From the NCBI GenBank assembly GCA_037349105.1, contig JAYJMM010000104.1, positions 778,001-842,000 of the forward strand: DNA of 64,000 bases, read 5' to 3'. This DNA is from Limnomonas spitsbergensis. Lineage: Eukaryota; Chlorophyta; Chlorophyceae; Chlamydomonadales. A model generated the notes under the pieces. It was given only the letters and a program-made list of their open reading frames with translations, made no database searches and was not told where the DNA came from. The position numbers and the translations under genes are program-made. Positions 1-15,000 of this stretch are shown here, in pieces; the first letter of the stretch is position 1; every line of letters begins with the position of its first letter.

Positions 1-18
1 GCTAGATAACACGCGGTA

Positions 19-3000
19 ATGCACATACTACAGCGATTACGACAGGCGCTCATTGGTTTCCCGAGCATCAAAGCCGAACGGCTGTACGTTGAATACTTGG
101 ACAGTGAAAAAACGCATACATGGCTAGGGCGGATGCTGGCAATGACGGTTATCGTCTTCTGCATGGTCACCCTCAAACAACACTCCAAGCCGCATGAATC
201 GCAGCAGCGTGAAGCACAAGCTATCGGAACAGTGGCTGTGTCAGCAGCGACTCATCTCCCTTGTTGGCCTTTCAAGAATTATGCTGAGTTCACTGTCAGC
301 TACGGCTCTCATATAATTTCTACGGCCACGTCCATGGCGCTGGTGCAGAACCTGTGCGTCGTCTCCGTGATGCTCGTGATATGGTCGAAGCTCATCCGTG
401 CCAGGAAAGGCAATCTCACTGTTTTGGTGACAATGGCTCTGTTCTCGACAGTGAAATGGGTCATCTTCCTGGGAGACAGCAATGTCCTGTGGGGTCCGAT
501 TTACGTCAAGCATGATGCCCAAGGTATGGGAACAATTTGATTACCGTAGTATGTGTGCTATGCATGAATCGTGGAGCATCCCATGCATGCATCCTTGCCT
601 GCTGAACATGTGCACCCAGCAGCAGATGTGCATGCATGATAAGATGATCGCATGCCATGATGCATCCATGCATCTCAGGGAATTCCAAACAAAATTGTTA
701 TGTGTCAGTAATTGCCTTTCAGCCGAACATAGTCCCGGTACATGCCTTCATATAGATGCCCTGAACCCTGGGGCATGGGACGAGGGCCCCCAATGAGGCT
801 GTTGCATGTCTAGCAGTCTAGCACCTTTGGCTGAAAACATCCAGACGTGTACGCCCCCTCAAAAAGGAGGCTCCAACAGTGCATGCTAGAGCACATGCTC
901 TCACAAAACCTTTGAGCAAGGCTGCCCAAAAGGCTGTGCTTCAACGCGCGCAGTCGACCCTCAAACTTCAATCCCTGACAACAGGAGGGCTAGATCATCA
1001 TTTGATCCGGTACCCATGCAAAAAAAAACGGGTCCAAAAGACAAATGAATGCTGCCATGCGGTACGGATTGGCTTCACCATTTTGGTATTATTCTGCAAT
1101 TGATTATGACGGCATACACCTCCCCTGTTTTGGTCCCTGTGCAGAAGGAGAGGCTGCTAAGCCCCAGGTCTTCACCCTGTTTTCCTTCGTGGCGTCGTTC
1201 CTGCTACCTGTCATAGCCTTCTACGCAGGCATCCCGGTGCCCATGTACCAGCAGGCGGTCGTGTGCCTGCTGATGGAGTGTTCCCAGTGCCTTATGCTAA
1301 CCATCAAGAACGCAAAGGACAGAACCGGAATTCCTGTGGTCTTTCTCGCGTGCGTGCGCGCTGGATGTGCCATGTCAGTCGGCTTGTTGACGGAAATAAT
1401 CAGGTGTGCAACCGTATGGGGGAAGCTGGGGTGTTTCCAGGGCCCTGGGACGAAACAATGCACCCCAGGAAATAATCAGGTGTGCAACCGTACGGGGGAA
1501 GCTGGGGTGTTTCCAGGGCCCTGGGACGAAACAATGCACCCCAGGAAATAATCAGGTGTGCAACCGTACGGGGGAAGCTGGGGTGTTTCCGGGGCCCTGG
1601 GGCGAAACAATGCACCCCAGGAAATAATCAGGTGTGCAACCGTATGGGGGAAGCTGGGGTGGTTCCGGGGCCCTGGGACGAAACAATGCACCCCCGGAAA
1701 TAATCAGGTGTGCAACCGTATGGGGGAAGCTGGGGTGGTTCCGGGGCCCTGGGGCAAAACAATGCACCCCAGGAAATAATCAGGTGTGCAACCGTACGGG
1801 GGAAGCTGGGGTGGTTCCGGGGCCCTGGGGCGAAACAATGCACCCCAGGAAATAACCAGGTGTGCAACCGTATGGGGGAAGCTGGGGTGGTTCCGGGTCC
1901 CTGGGACGAAACAATGCACCCCAGGAAATAATCAGGTGTGCAACCGTACGGGGGAAGCTGGGGTGGTTCCGGGGCCCTGGGGCGAAACAATGCACCCCAG
2001 GAAATAACCAGGTGTGCAACCGTATGGGGGAAGCTGGGGTGGTTCCGGGTCCCTGGGACGAAACAATGCACCCCAGGAAATAATCAGGTGTGCAACCGCA
2101 CGGGGGAAGCTGGGGTGTTTCCAGGGCCCTGGGACGAAACAATGCACCCCAGGAAATAATCAGGTGTGCAACCGTACGGGGGAAGCTGGGGTGGTTCCGG
2201 GGCCCTGGGGCGAAACAATGCACCCCAGGAAATAATCAGGTGTGCAACCGTACGGGGGAAGCTGGGGTGGTTCCGGGGCTCTGGGGCGAAACAATGCACC
2301 CCAGGAAATGATCAGGTGTGCAACCGTACGGGGAAGCTGGGGTGGTTCCGGGGCCCTGGGGCGAAACAATGCACCCCAGGAAATGATCAGGTGTGCAACC
2401 GTACGGGAAAGCTGGGGTGTTTCCGGGGCCTGGGGCGAAACAATGCACTCCCAGAAATGATCAGGTGTGCAACCGTACGGGGGAAGCTGGGGTGGTTTCG
2501 GGGCTCTGGGGCGAAACAATGCACTCCCAGAAATGAGCAGGTGTGCACCGTGGGTATGCACTAAAGAGCAACTGTAAAAATGCAGTGCTCAGTCTAATGC
2601 GGACCAGAAAACCACCTTTGGCAGGCCACTGGGCAAATGGTAATCAGGGGGGAGAAGTATCAAGTAGGTGAAGTAAAGTTGGACGCAGCAATAGACAAGC
2701 TCGCATCATGGCTGCTTGCCCTTCACCCTTGCGCCCTAGTGCGGGGGATGGGACGTGGCTAGTCGGCGCGCTACCCAGATGGATGGACTGGGCGGGCCAT
2801 GAGGCTGGGTCACAGGATGGCTGCAGCTGCCTGCGTGGCAGGAGGCAGCAGCAGAGCAGCTTGGATCACGCTGCAGTCCTATGCTGTTATGAATAACTGA
2901 TGGTGCTGGTGGGGGGATGGCGTGAGCGTGGTGTTCTGTGCCCGTACATGTGCTGCGATGCACACGGTCTCTCCTGTTTGTCATGCCAGTGTTGCCCGTC

Positions 3001-6000
3001 ATCATATTGATGACACCCATATTTCATATGTTTTTTTGTTACCTTTTTGGCCATGAAGCCTGACCTTAAGCAGCCATGCCCATCCTGGTCCTCTTCCTAA
3101 TGCAAAGGTGGGTGTCAGTGCCAACGCTAATGCTGACAGATCAAATCCAGACCAGGGAAGTCCTTCCCAACGCAACCCCTGCCGCAGTCCACCTCCCATC
3201 CTTCCTCACAGTCCTCCTTCCGTCTCCTACCTCCCCCCTACCATCTTGCCAAACAGTACCCCATCTTGCCAAACAGTACCCCATCTTGCCAAACAGTACC
3301 CCATCTTGCCAAACAGTACCCCATCTTGCCAAACAGTACCCCATCTTGCCAAACAGTAACCCATCTTGTCAAACAGTAACCCATCTTGCCAAACAGTACC
3401 CCATCTTGCCAAACAATACCCTCCCTCCTCCCACTCTCATCCTCCCTTACAATACCCATTCTCCCTCCTTCATGCCATCCCGCTTAACAACCACCCCCCC
3501 ACGTCCTGCCTCACAGGCGAGAATCGTTCCAAAAGAGATTGGACACAGACGAAACAGCGCTGTCTGACTGCGCTGACGAAGATGGGGGAGGCACTGCTTC
3601 CTCACGCCCCCCTCTCCGGCAGCCCACACGCGGGTTTTCTCCTGGAGCTGCCACGCCGGTCGCACCTTTTCCTGGCGCTGCCTTATCAGCTTATGGGGTT
3701 TTACAGCCCATCGCTGCCTTGTCAGCTGACGGTGGTTCACAACCTGCGGTGGTTCTGAGCCGTCCCACGCGTGCCTCCTTTTTGGAAGCCGCAGCTGCGA
3801 TGGTGGCTGGGCGGAAGGAGGATGCGACGGACTTTTCAGAAGAGCCGTCTTTCAGCGAGACGACGCTGCATGGGGAGGCCATGCAGGTTGCCATGCAGCT
3901 TGCAAGGCAGCCAGCAGTAAAGTACCGTTCATGTTACAGCCGGGTCTCCGTGACTATCAAGGTGCCGTACATTTGATTTGCCTTCCCTTGGATTTAAAAA
4001 CACGATTTATTTAATGCCGCCCTCAGGGCAAATTATTTACCAAAACTCTTAATTTCTGACTGAAGACTGGTGTCAACGATTGATAATTAGTGGATTCGTA
4101 GATCCTTCTACCCCTGACAACGTTCATTATGAGGGGAGGTAAAGCAAATGTACGGAAGGTGATTTGCCGTCCTCCTCTGTGCCGACAGGCATTTGGTATG
4201 TCCGTTCCTTGGCCTGGACAGGAGGGTTGCGACATCCATTATGGATTTTGTCTTCAAAGGTTCTGGTGGAGCAAGTTTGCTGAGGGCTTAGCGGGTTAGG
4301 CCGTCATTCGCTCATGATCAGCCCTTGTCTGGATGTGGATGCCAAGCCATCTCGGGGAAATCTCGGGGCCCCAGCCCAGACTGATCCAGAGGGCCTGCAT
4401 GTATTTTCTTAGATATCTTGATGCCGATCTACTCAACGTTTCTCTCCCCCATGTATATTTGTGTCTGAAGGTACCACACATGGAGACTGAGCAAGTTAGC
4501 GTTACAAACCTGCCTGATGTACACGCACGGTTTTCTGCTAGGTATGCACGTCAGCCTCACAAGAAGCCACCAAGAAGCTGCATGGCAGCTAAAGCAAAAG
4601 CATTGGCAAACGCAATGCTCATCAATGGCTTTCATGGAATGGTCTGTTCCTTGTTCTCGCCCTGAGGTGGCTCCCTGTTGCTTTGAGAACCCTGGCATTG
4701 GATCCTGTTGCTTTGAGAACCCTGACATTGGATCCTGTTGCTTTGAGAACCCAGACATTGGATCCTGTTGCTTTGAGAACCCTGACATTGGATCCTGTTG
4801 CTTTGAGAACCCTGACATTGGATCCTGTTGCTTTGAGAACCCTGACATTGGATCCTGTTGCTTTGAGAACCCTGACATTGGATCCTGTTGCTTTGAGAAC
4901 CCTGACATTGGATCCTGTTGCTTTGAGAACCCTGACATTGGAACCTGTTGCTTTGAGAACCCTGACATTGGATCCTGTTGCTTTGAGAACCCTGACATTG
5001 GATCCTGTTGCTTTGAGAACCCTGACATTGGATCCTGTTGCTTTGAGAACCCAGACATTGGATCCTGTTGCTTTGAGAACCCTGACATTGGATCCTGTTG
5101 CTTTGAGAACCCTGACATTGGATCCTGTTGCTTTGAGAACCCTGACATTGGATCCTGTTGCTTTGAGAACCCTGACATTGGATCCTGTTGCTTTGAGAAC
5201 CCTGACATTGGATCCTGTTGCTTTGAGAACCCTGACATTGGATCCTGTTGCTTTGAGAACCCTGACATTGGATCCTGTTGCTTTGAGAACCCTGACATTG
5301 GATCCTGTTGCTTTGAGAACCCTGACATTGGATCCTGTTGCTTTGAGAACCCTGACATTGGATCCTGTTGCTTTGAGAACCCAGACATTGGATCCTGTTG
5401 CTTTGAGAACCCTGACATTGGATCCTGTTGCTTTGAGAACCCAGACATTGGATCCTGTTGCTTTGAGAACCCAGACATTGGATCCTGTTGCTTTGAGAAC
5501 CCTGACATTGGATCCTGTTGCTTTGAGAACCCTGACATTGGATCCTGTTGCTTTGAGAACCCTGACATTGGATCCTGTTGCTTTGAGAACCCTGACATTG
5601 GATCCTGTTGCTTTGAGAACCCTGACATTGGATCCTGTTGCTTTGAGAACCCTGACATTGGATCCTGTTGCTTTGAGAACCCTGACATTGGATCCTGTTG
5701 CTTTGAGAACCCTGACATTGGATCCTGTTGCTTTGAGAACCCTGACATTGGATCCTGTTGCTTTGAGAACCCTGACATTGGATCCTGTTGCTTTGAGAAC
5801 CCTGACATTGGATCCTGTTGCTTTGAGAACCCTGACATTGGATCCTGTTGCTTTGAGAACCCTGACATTGGATCCTGTTGCTTTGAGAACCCTGACATTG
5901 GATCCTGTTGCTTTGAGAACCCTGACATTGGATCCTGTTGCTTTGAGAACCCTGACATTGGATCCTGTTGCTTTGAGAACCCTGACATTGGATCCTGTTG

Positions 6001-9000
6001 CTTTGAGAACCCAGACATTGGATCCTGTTGCTTTGAGAACCCTGACATTGGATCCTGTTGCTTTGAGAACCCTGACATTGGATCCTGTTGCTTTGAGAAC
6101 CCAGACATTGGATCCTGTTGCTTTGAGAACCCTGACATTGGATCCTGTTGCTTTGAGAACCCAGACATTGGATCCTGTTGCTTTGAAAACCCTGACATTG
6201 GATCCTGTTGCTTTGAGAACCCTGACATTGGATCCTGTTGCTTTGAGAACCCTGACATTGGATCCTGTTGCTTTGAGAACCCTGACATTGGATCCTGTTG
6301 CTTTGAGAACCCTGACATTGGATCCTGTTGCTTTGAGAACCCTGACATTGGATCCTGTTGCTTTGAGAACCCTGACATTGGATCCTGTTGCTTTGAGAAC
6401 CCTGACATTGGATCCTGTTGCTTTGAGAACCCAGACATTGGATCCTGTTGCTTTGAGAACCCAGACATTGGATCCTGTTGCTTTGAGAACCCAGACATTG
6501 GATCCTGTTGCTTTGAGAACCCAGACATTGGATCCTGTTGCTTTGAGAACCCAGACATTGGATCCTGTTGCTTTGAGAACCCAGACATTGGATCCTGTTG
6601 CTTTGAGAACCCTGACATTGGATCCTGTTGCTTTGAGAACCCAGACATTGGATCCTGTTGCTTTGAGAACCCTGACATTGGATCCTGTTGCTTTGAGAAC
6701 CCTGACATTGGATCCTGTTGCTTTGAGAACCCTGACATTGGATCCTGTTGCTTTGAGAACCCTGACATTGGATCCTGTTGCTTTGAGAACCCTGACATTG
6801 GATCCTGTTGCTTTGAGAACCCTGACATTGGATCCTGTTGCTTTGAGAACCCTGACATTGGATCCTGTTGCTTTGAGAACCCAGACATTGGATCCTGTTG
6901 CTTTGAGAACCCTGACATTGGATCCTGTTGCTTTGAGAACCCAGACATTGGATCCTGTTGCTTTGAGAACCCAGACATTGGATCCTGTTGCTTTGAGAAA
7001 CCTGACATTGGATCCTGTTGCTTTGAGAAACCTGACATTGGATCCTGTTGCTTTGAGAACCCTGACATTGGATCCTGTTGCTTTGAGAACCCTGACATTG
7101 GATCCTGTTGCTTTGAGAACCCTGACATTGGATCCTGTTGCTTTGAGAACCCTGACATTGGATCCTGTTGCTTTGAGAACCCTGACATTGGATCCTGTTG
7201 CTTTGAGAACCCTGACATTGGATCCTGTTGCTTTGAGAACCCTGACATTGGATCCTGTTGCTTTGAGAACCCTGACATTGGATCCTGTTGCTTTGAGAAC
7301 CCTGACATTGGATCCTGTTGCTTTGAGAACCCTGACATTGGATCCTGTTGCTTTGAGAACCCTGACATTGGATCCTGTTGCTTTGAGAACCCTGACATTG
7401 GATCCTGTTGCTTTGAGAACCCTGACATTGGATCCTGTTGCTTTGAGAACCCTGACATTGGATCCTGTTGCTTTGAGAACCCTGACATTGGATCCTGTTG
7501 CTTTGAGAACCCTGACATTGGATCCTGTTGCTTTGAGAACCCTGACATTGGATCCTGTTGCTTTGAGAACCCAGACATTGGATCCTGTTGCTTTGAGAAC
7601 CCTGACATTGGATCCTGTTGCTTTGAGAACACTGGAAGCCAGTTCCAGCGAGCCCCAACCAACCTAGGTTCCTCCCACTCCCATTGCTGCTCAGATTTCC
7701 AGACTGGCACGTGCAAGGTCTCCATGTGCGTCCTGGTTGTATCGTTATGGAGCTGGACGTGCTGGGGCCCGCGAGGCAGATGACCGGCCAGGGGCATCAG
7801 GCTTCTGACCACCCAGGGGTCGCGGACGCGAGGGCCCTGGGCCTGGTTGATTGGCTGAACCTGGTCAGCTTTGATGGCATGGCTGGCTTGGACACCGAGA
7901 TGGGAGGCGGGGGAGTTGTTAGTGTCCAGGTGGGTGGAAGGGGCCGAGGTACTTTTCCTATTGATGGCAACGGTGCGGATCTGGCTTTGGCGAGGAGCTG
8001 CGCCCCCTTCAGGCTTCCGCCCCAACTCTCTGTCCATCTGTGTCTTCCCTCCCTCACATATTATGAGCACCTCAAGATTTGCATTGCGTTCCCTCAGGTA
8101 TGAATGAAGTGTTCATTAATGCATGCCACAGACCAAAATATGGACAGCAACTTTGTATTTATGACCGAATAGGCGATGACATGGTGCTAACTGGTATTAG
8201 AATCAATCACTCACCCCTCAACAACATGACTTATGAAGGAAATCAATTCGAATGTACTGTACCGGTAGTGATATGCGTTTCGCTTACTAACCCTGGGCTT
8301 CCAGGTTTGCTGTATCTGTCATGGACTGATATCCGAGATCGCATACGCGAGCCCCAAGTCCTATACGCAGAGCCCCATTGGCCGTTGCTCATCCCACATT
8401 ATTATCCACTCTTCCTGTACCGCATTTTTATGTATTTGTGTCCGCTCCTCCTGCATTATTGACCGACCCCTCACACATTAGTATGTGTAGAAAATCGGGA
8501 TAGACAGTTTGCGTACAACGCAGCCGTGAAGACCCATCCCTCAAAAAGTCATATTGCATTATTATTTTGCCCCTTCCCTCCGGAGGTGGGAAACCAGTAC
8601 GGACAGTTGGCGTACGATGCAGATGCACAGACCTGGGTGCCTGTGGCGCCCTGGTCAGATGAATCTTCCAACACGGCACAGCCCAGCCCTGCAAGCGCCA
8701 GCCCCACCAAAATCGTCGCCGCCCCTGTCCTGACGGGCCTGGCGCCCCGCTGTATCGAGCTGCAGAGCGGCGGCGTGTACCGCCTGTACTCCCGGGTCGA
8801 GCAGATTGGCATCCAGCGACCTGTACAGCACCAGCTGGGCAGTACAGCTGCGAGCAGCCTCATTCATGGTGTGGGTGTTGTAGTGACCGATCCGTCGACA
8901 GGCAGCAGAGGTCAGCCTTCCCCGGAAAGCTGTACGGTAGAGGAGGAGATGAGAGGTCAGCCCCCACCCGGCAGCTGTGAGACAGAGGAGGGTGGGACAG

Positions 9001-12000
9001 GTCAGCCCTCTCCTACCGGCTGTGAGGCAGTGGAGGACGTTGCCCCGCGTATGGAGAAGGCGGAGCTGCGCATAGAGGTGGTGGTGAATGGGCGGTCGCT
9101 TCCGATCAGAGCTGCTCTAATCCATCAGTCTTTGGTCGGATCAGCGGGCGAGGGCGGCGGTGGGGAGGAGCGCGAGGGAGTGGATGGGGAGCAAGGAGGC
9201 GCCTGTCTGTTTGCGGCTTCAGCCGACTTACTCTGGCCGCCGACGGAGGCCGCTGGGCGGAGGCTGTGGGGTGGATTCTGGCCAAGGCAGCAGGCAGAGG
9301 CCGCAGCAGCTGCAGGAGCTGCAGGAGCAGCCGGGCAGGAGACAGCGGCCGCAGCAGCAGCAGGAGCCGCTGGGCAGCAGGCAGTGGACGAAGCAGCTGC
9401 TGGAGCAGTGGCGGCCGCCAGGCAGCAGGCACTGCTCAGTATGGATGTGGACTTGAGTGGAGCGGAGCCTGGCCTAGCCCGTGTGCTCATGTGGAGTGGT
9501 ACGCGGCTTCTTGCCTCCGAGCCTCTGCTGCTGCTGCAGCAAGGCTTCACGGATGTGGCGGCTGAGCTAGAGGAGGACATTCTAGAGGCCAGGCGAGTGT
9601 TTTGTTAACGGACTGATTACTTGCGCTGATGTGGCGTGGCTTTTGCCTAAATGCGAACAGGCCCCTACCCCCCCCCCGAGCTTTCTGTATCTTCAGGGAT
9701 TCTCTCTGGAAAATCTCTTCGGGAAATCTGTCTGACGAAATCTCTCTGGGAAAGCTCTCTGATGATATCTGAATATCTCATTGGGAAATCCCTAGGAGGA
9801 AATCCCTCTAGGAATCTCTGAGGAATCTCTCCGGGAACCTCTATGGGAAATCTGAGGAATTCTCTATGAGGAAATCTCTGTAGAAATCTCTTTGGGAAAT
9901 CTTTCATACAGGAAATCTCTGGTACAAAATCTCTCTGGGATGTTTTGATTTTGCCTCCAGCTCTTTCGCCACGAGTTAAATTAGGCAGAATCAATCAACA
10001 GATTTAACCTCAAACACACGCATATGCCGTCAAGAGGCTCTGCATTAACCCCTGAAGTCAGTGTTTGTTGCTCCCATCCTTGGGTATCAGGAAGCGTGAA
10101 GCAGGCAAACTGCCTCGCCATTTGCAAGATGGCAATTTTTAGACAAGGGTGATAAGCTTGCCTCTGTGTGGGCCCCCTGTGTTTCTTTTGCCGCGAGGCC
10201 CATAAGCAGATTGGGACCAAACCTGGCCCAGCCCACGGGTGTTAACCCAAGCAGCATGACTGGCCACTCCTGGGGCCCCCAGCCTGAGACCAGGATGTAG
10301 CTGACATGAAGCTGAGACTCCAGAAAAGAGACATATCTTGCCCCCATCTAAAATCTGTATGCCCTGCTTTTTATCCCGTTGTCCAGGGACTTGTTGCCTG
10401 ACGTCGAGAGTGTACTTGCAGCAGGCCGGTGCATCAGCAAGGCCCATGAAGTCGACAATGCCAAGCTAGGATGCACTGAAGGCAACACTGCTGATGTTAC
10501 TCTTGCTACTGCTACTGATGCTGTTGCTGATGCTGATGCTGTCCCCGTTGACCAAGCTGGAGATGCTCTGCACTTTCCCCGCCCACGCCATGCAAAGCTG
10601 ATGGCCAGCAGCGAAGCAGCCAGCGATGTCGACCCAGAGGTGTTGGCTACCTGTGGCCTACAGGAGCCGCGCTGCCAGCTCGGCGTGCCCTACCTCAGCC
10701 TGCTGGTGCATATTGCGGCCGACGTGAGGGAGTGGGCCGAAGCCACTGACCGAACTGCGATGCAGGTACCGTCTCTCTGCCCCCTTCCACATCCATCCTC
10801 CTGGGAGCGCTATTTACGTCCGCTACTTAAGAGGTTTTCCACGCTAGAGTGATGCAATTTTCACTCTGTTGGTCTCAGGCGTTATTTTAGAGTTGCCAGG
10901 AAAGATACTTGCCAAGATATTTGGAAAGATACCTGTGGCTGCCTTGCTGCCCCTGCTATGAGATAGCGAGCAATACTCAAGAGGGCACAGGGATGGCCTG
11001 TGTGGTTCTGCCTAGTTTTAGGGTTTCGGATTTCCCTTAGCCCTGAACCCTAAAACCCTCAGTGGCCATGCCTGGTTTACTGCATTGGCCTTGAGTTTCA
11101 GGGATCGAAAAACTCCAGGTTCAACAGGCTAGAATCAAGAGGGGCTGGTGAATCTTCGGCACTGGGATAGATGGCTAGATGGAATGCAGCGCGGTTGGCA
11201 AAAGTGCTGCTAGGTCAGGCACGCAGCAAAACTTGGGAACCTGAATTCCGGTACTGCCAAAGTTATAGAGCCCCTGGTATCATGACGTGCTTGTGAGGGG
11301 CTCAAGATCTTTCTACACTTTTGTTGAAAGACTGGTTTCAAAAGCAGGCTGTAAAACATAAACCCTGCTGCTTTCTCCTCTGCCCCATGCTGATGCCCCA
11401 TGCCCCCTTTCTCCTCTGCTCCCCATGCCCCATGGCCCCTGTCTCCTCTGTTCCCCATGCCCCATACTGATGTCCCATCTGCCCCTTATGTTGATGTTGA
11501 TGCCTCCTCTGCCCCTCATGCCCCATGCCCCATGCCCCGTGCTGATTCCCCATGCTGATGTCTCCTCTACCCCCATGCCCCCTGCCCCATGCTGATGTCT
11601 CATCTGCCCCCCATGCCCCATGTCACATGCCCCATGTCTCCTCTGGCCCCCATGCCCCATGCTCATGCTGATGTCTCCTCTGACCACCATGCCCCATGCT
11701 GATGTCTCCTCTGACCACCATGCCCCATGCCCGTGCTGATGTCTCCTCTGCCCCATGCAGGACCTGATACATCGAGTGGACAGGCTCATCCAGGACCAGC
11801 TCGTCGCAGAGTCCTCGGCTGAGGCTGATGCCACAGCTGACATTGCTTCTGGTGCCTTTTCAGCCGCCCCTGCTACCTCTGCCCCCGTGGCTGCTGCCGC
11901 CGCGTTGTCCGCCTCTGCTGCCTCAGCTGGATTCACTTCTGGTGCCTTTTCACGTACACATGCTGCCTCTGTCCCCGTGGCCGCTGGGGCCGCCTCGTCC

Positions 12001-15000
12001 GCCTCAGCTGGCGTCGCTGCTGGTGCCTTTTCCCATGCATCTGCTGCCCCTGCTGCTGGTGTCATTTCTGCCCCAGTGGCCACTGGCGCCGCCTCATCCA
12101 CCTCTGTTGCTGGTGTCGTCTCTGCCTCTGATGCTGGCGTCGCCTCGTCCACCTCTGCTGCTGGTGTCGTCTCTGCCTCTGATGCTGGCGCCGTCTTGAC
12201 CACCTCTGCTGCCGCCTCAGAAATCTCCATAGGTGCCGCAGCCCCTGCCGCGGAGGCGCATTCCGGGCACGAGGGCGCCCTGTTTCCGATCCCTGGAATT
12301 AACCTCACCCTGACATTCTTCGTCATCTTGCCTTTCAGACTCACTGTGATGTTCAAGCTGCGCAGTGCGTGGTTCATGGACGGTGAGATGCTGATAGCTT
12401 GGAAGTGCATGTGTGTTTCAGCTCACGGCATGTAATGGCCAATGATGGATTATGCGGAAGAAGCTATCGAGCTGGTGGAGCACAAGGAAGTTCATGACTG
12501 TTCAACCGGAGAGTAGAGGTTATCGCAACTGTTCCTGAGAACACACTGAGCACCCGAAGCACCAAGCTCAGAATAAGCATGTTAGACTGGAGAGCACGGT
12601 GGGCACCTCTGGCAGCAGGCTCAGAATAAGCATGTTAGACTGGAGAGCACGGTGGGCACCTCTGGCAGTAGGCACAGAATAAGCATGTTAGACTGGAGAG
12701 CACGGTGGGCACCTCTGGCAGCAGGCTCAGAATAAGCATATTAGACTGGAGAGCACGGTGGGCACCTCTGGCAGCAGGCACAGAATAAGCATGTTAGACT
12801 CGAGAGCATGGTGAGTGGGTACCTCTGGCAGTAGGCACAGAATAAGCATGTTAGTCTGCAGAGCATGGTGAGTGGGTACCTCTGGCAGTAGGCACAGAAT
12901 AAGCATGTTAGTCTGCAGAGCATGGTGAGTGGGTACCTCTGGCAGCAGGCACAGAATAAGCATGTTAGTCTGCAGAGCATGGTGAGTGGGTACCTCTGGC
13001 AGTAGGCACAGAATAAGCATGTTAGTCTGCAGAGCATGGTGAGTGGGTACCTCTGGCAGCAGGCACAGAATAAGCATGTTAGTCTGCAGAGCATGGTGAG
13101 TGGGTACCTCTGGCAGCAGGCACAGAATAAGCATGTTAGACTGCAGAGCATGGTGAGTGGGTACCTCTGGCAGCAGGCACAGAATAAGCATGTTAGTCTG
13201 CAGAGCATGGTGAGTGGGTACCTCTGGCAGTAGGCACAGAATAAGCATGTTAGTCTGCAGAGCATGGTGAGTGGGTACCTCTGGCAGTAGGCACAGAATA
13301 AGCATGTTAGACTGGAGAGCACGGTGGGCACCTCTGGCAGTAGGCACAGAATAAGCATGTTAGACTGGAGAGCACGGTGGGCACCTCTGGCAGCAGGCTC
13401 AGAATAAGCATGTTAGACTCGAGAGCATGGTGAGTGGGTACCTCTGGCAGCAGGCACAGAATAAGCATGTTAGTCTGCAGAGCATGGTGAGTGGGTACCT
13501 CTGGCAGCAGGCACAGAATAAGCATGTTAGTCTGCAGAGCATGGTGAGTGGGCACCTCTGGCAGTAGGCACAGAATAAGCATGTTAGACTGGAGAGCACG
13601 GTGGGCACCTCTGGCAGTAGGCACAGAATAAGCATGTTAGACTGGAGAGCACGGTGAGTGGGTACCTCTGGCAGTAGGCACAGAATAAGCATGTTAGTCT
13701 GCAGAGCATGGTGAGTGGGTACCTCTGGCAGCAGGCACAGAATAAGCATGTTAGTCTGCAGAGCATGGTGAGTGGGTACCTCTGGCAGCAGGCACAGAAT
13801 AAGCATGTTAGTCTGCAGAGCATGGTGAGTGGGTACCTCTGGCAGCAGGCACAGAATAAGCATGTTAGTCTGCAGAGCATGGTGAGTGGGTACCTCTGGC
13901 AGTAGGCACAGAATAAGCATGTTAGTCTGCAGAGCATGGTGAGTGGGTACCTCTGGCAGCAGGCACAGAATAAGCATGTTAGTCTGCAGAGCATGGTGAG
14001 TGGGTACCTCTGGCAGCAGGCACAGAATAAGCATGTTAGTCTGCAGAGCATGGTGAGTGGGTACCTCTGGCAGTAGGCACAGAATAAGCATGTTAGTCTG
14101 CAGAGCATGGTGAGTGGGCACCTCTGGCAGTAGGCACAGAATAAGCATGTTAGACTGCAGAGCATGGTGAGTGGGTACCTCTGGCAGTAGGCACAGAATA
14201 AGCATGTTAGACTGCAGAGCATGGTGAGTGGGTACCTCTGGCAGTAGGCACAGAATAAGCATGTTAGACTGCAGAGCATGGTGAGTGGGTACCTCTGGCA
14301 GTAGGCACAGAATAAGCATGTTAGACTGGAGAGCATGGTGGGCACCTCTGGCAGTAGGCACAGAATAAGCATGTTAGTCTGCAGAGCATGGTGGGCACCT
14401 CTGGCAGCAGGCACAGAATAAGCATGTTAGACTGGAGAGCATGGTGGGCACCTCTGGCAGCAGGCACAGAATAAGCATGTTAGTCTGGAGAGCACGGTGG
14501 GCACCTCTGGCAGCAGGCACAGAATAAGCATGTTAGTCTGGAGAGCATGGTGAGTGGGTACCTCTGGCAGTAGGCACAGAATAAGCATATTCGGCTGCAG
14601 AGCATGGTGAGTGGGTACCTCTGGCAGTAGGCACAGAATAAGCATGTTAGTCTGCAGAGCATGGTGAGTGGGTACCTCTGGCAGCAGGCACAGAATAAGC
14701 ATGTTAGACTGGAGAGCATGGTGAGTGGGTACCTCTGGCAGCAGGCACAGAATAAGCATGTTAGACTGGAGAGCATGGTGAGTGGGTACCTCTGGCAGTA
14801 GGCACAGAATAAGCATGTTAGTCTGCAGAGCATGGTGAGTGGGTACCTCTGGCAGCAGGCACAGAATAAGCATGTTAGACTGGAGAGCATGGTGAGTGGG
14901 TACCTCTGGCAGCAGGCACAGAATAAGCATGTTAGACTGGAGAGCATGGTGAGTGGGTACCTCTGGCAGCAGGCACAGAATAAGCATGTTAGACTGGAGA

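Noticed and set aside
2708..2896. Short frame between the 76-bp and 20-bp arrays
   Set aside because: It lies inside intron 2 of the membrane-protein gene, and exons 2 and 3 already join in phase without it.
4674..7632. CRISPR array
   Set aside because: Units abut without spacers, no cas genes, and the setting is eukaryotic. The same applies to the other arrays.
4429..8070. Reading frames of over 1000 codons through the 30-bp array (both strands, several frames)
   Set aside because: The 30-bp unit simply lacks stops in five frames, so all frames stay open together. The flanks have no coding character, and the array lies inside an intron of a gene with consistent exon phases.
7684..8103. Plus-strand frame after the 30-bp array as an extra exon
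   Set aside because: Exons 3 and 4 of the membrane gene join in phase 0 without it. The sequence has no hydrophobic or repeat character like its neighbours, though a skipped exon cannot be excluded.
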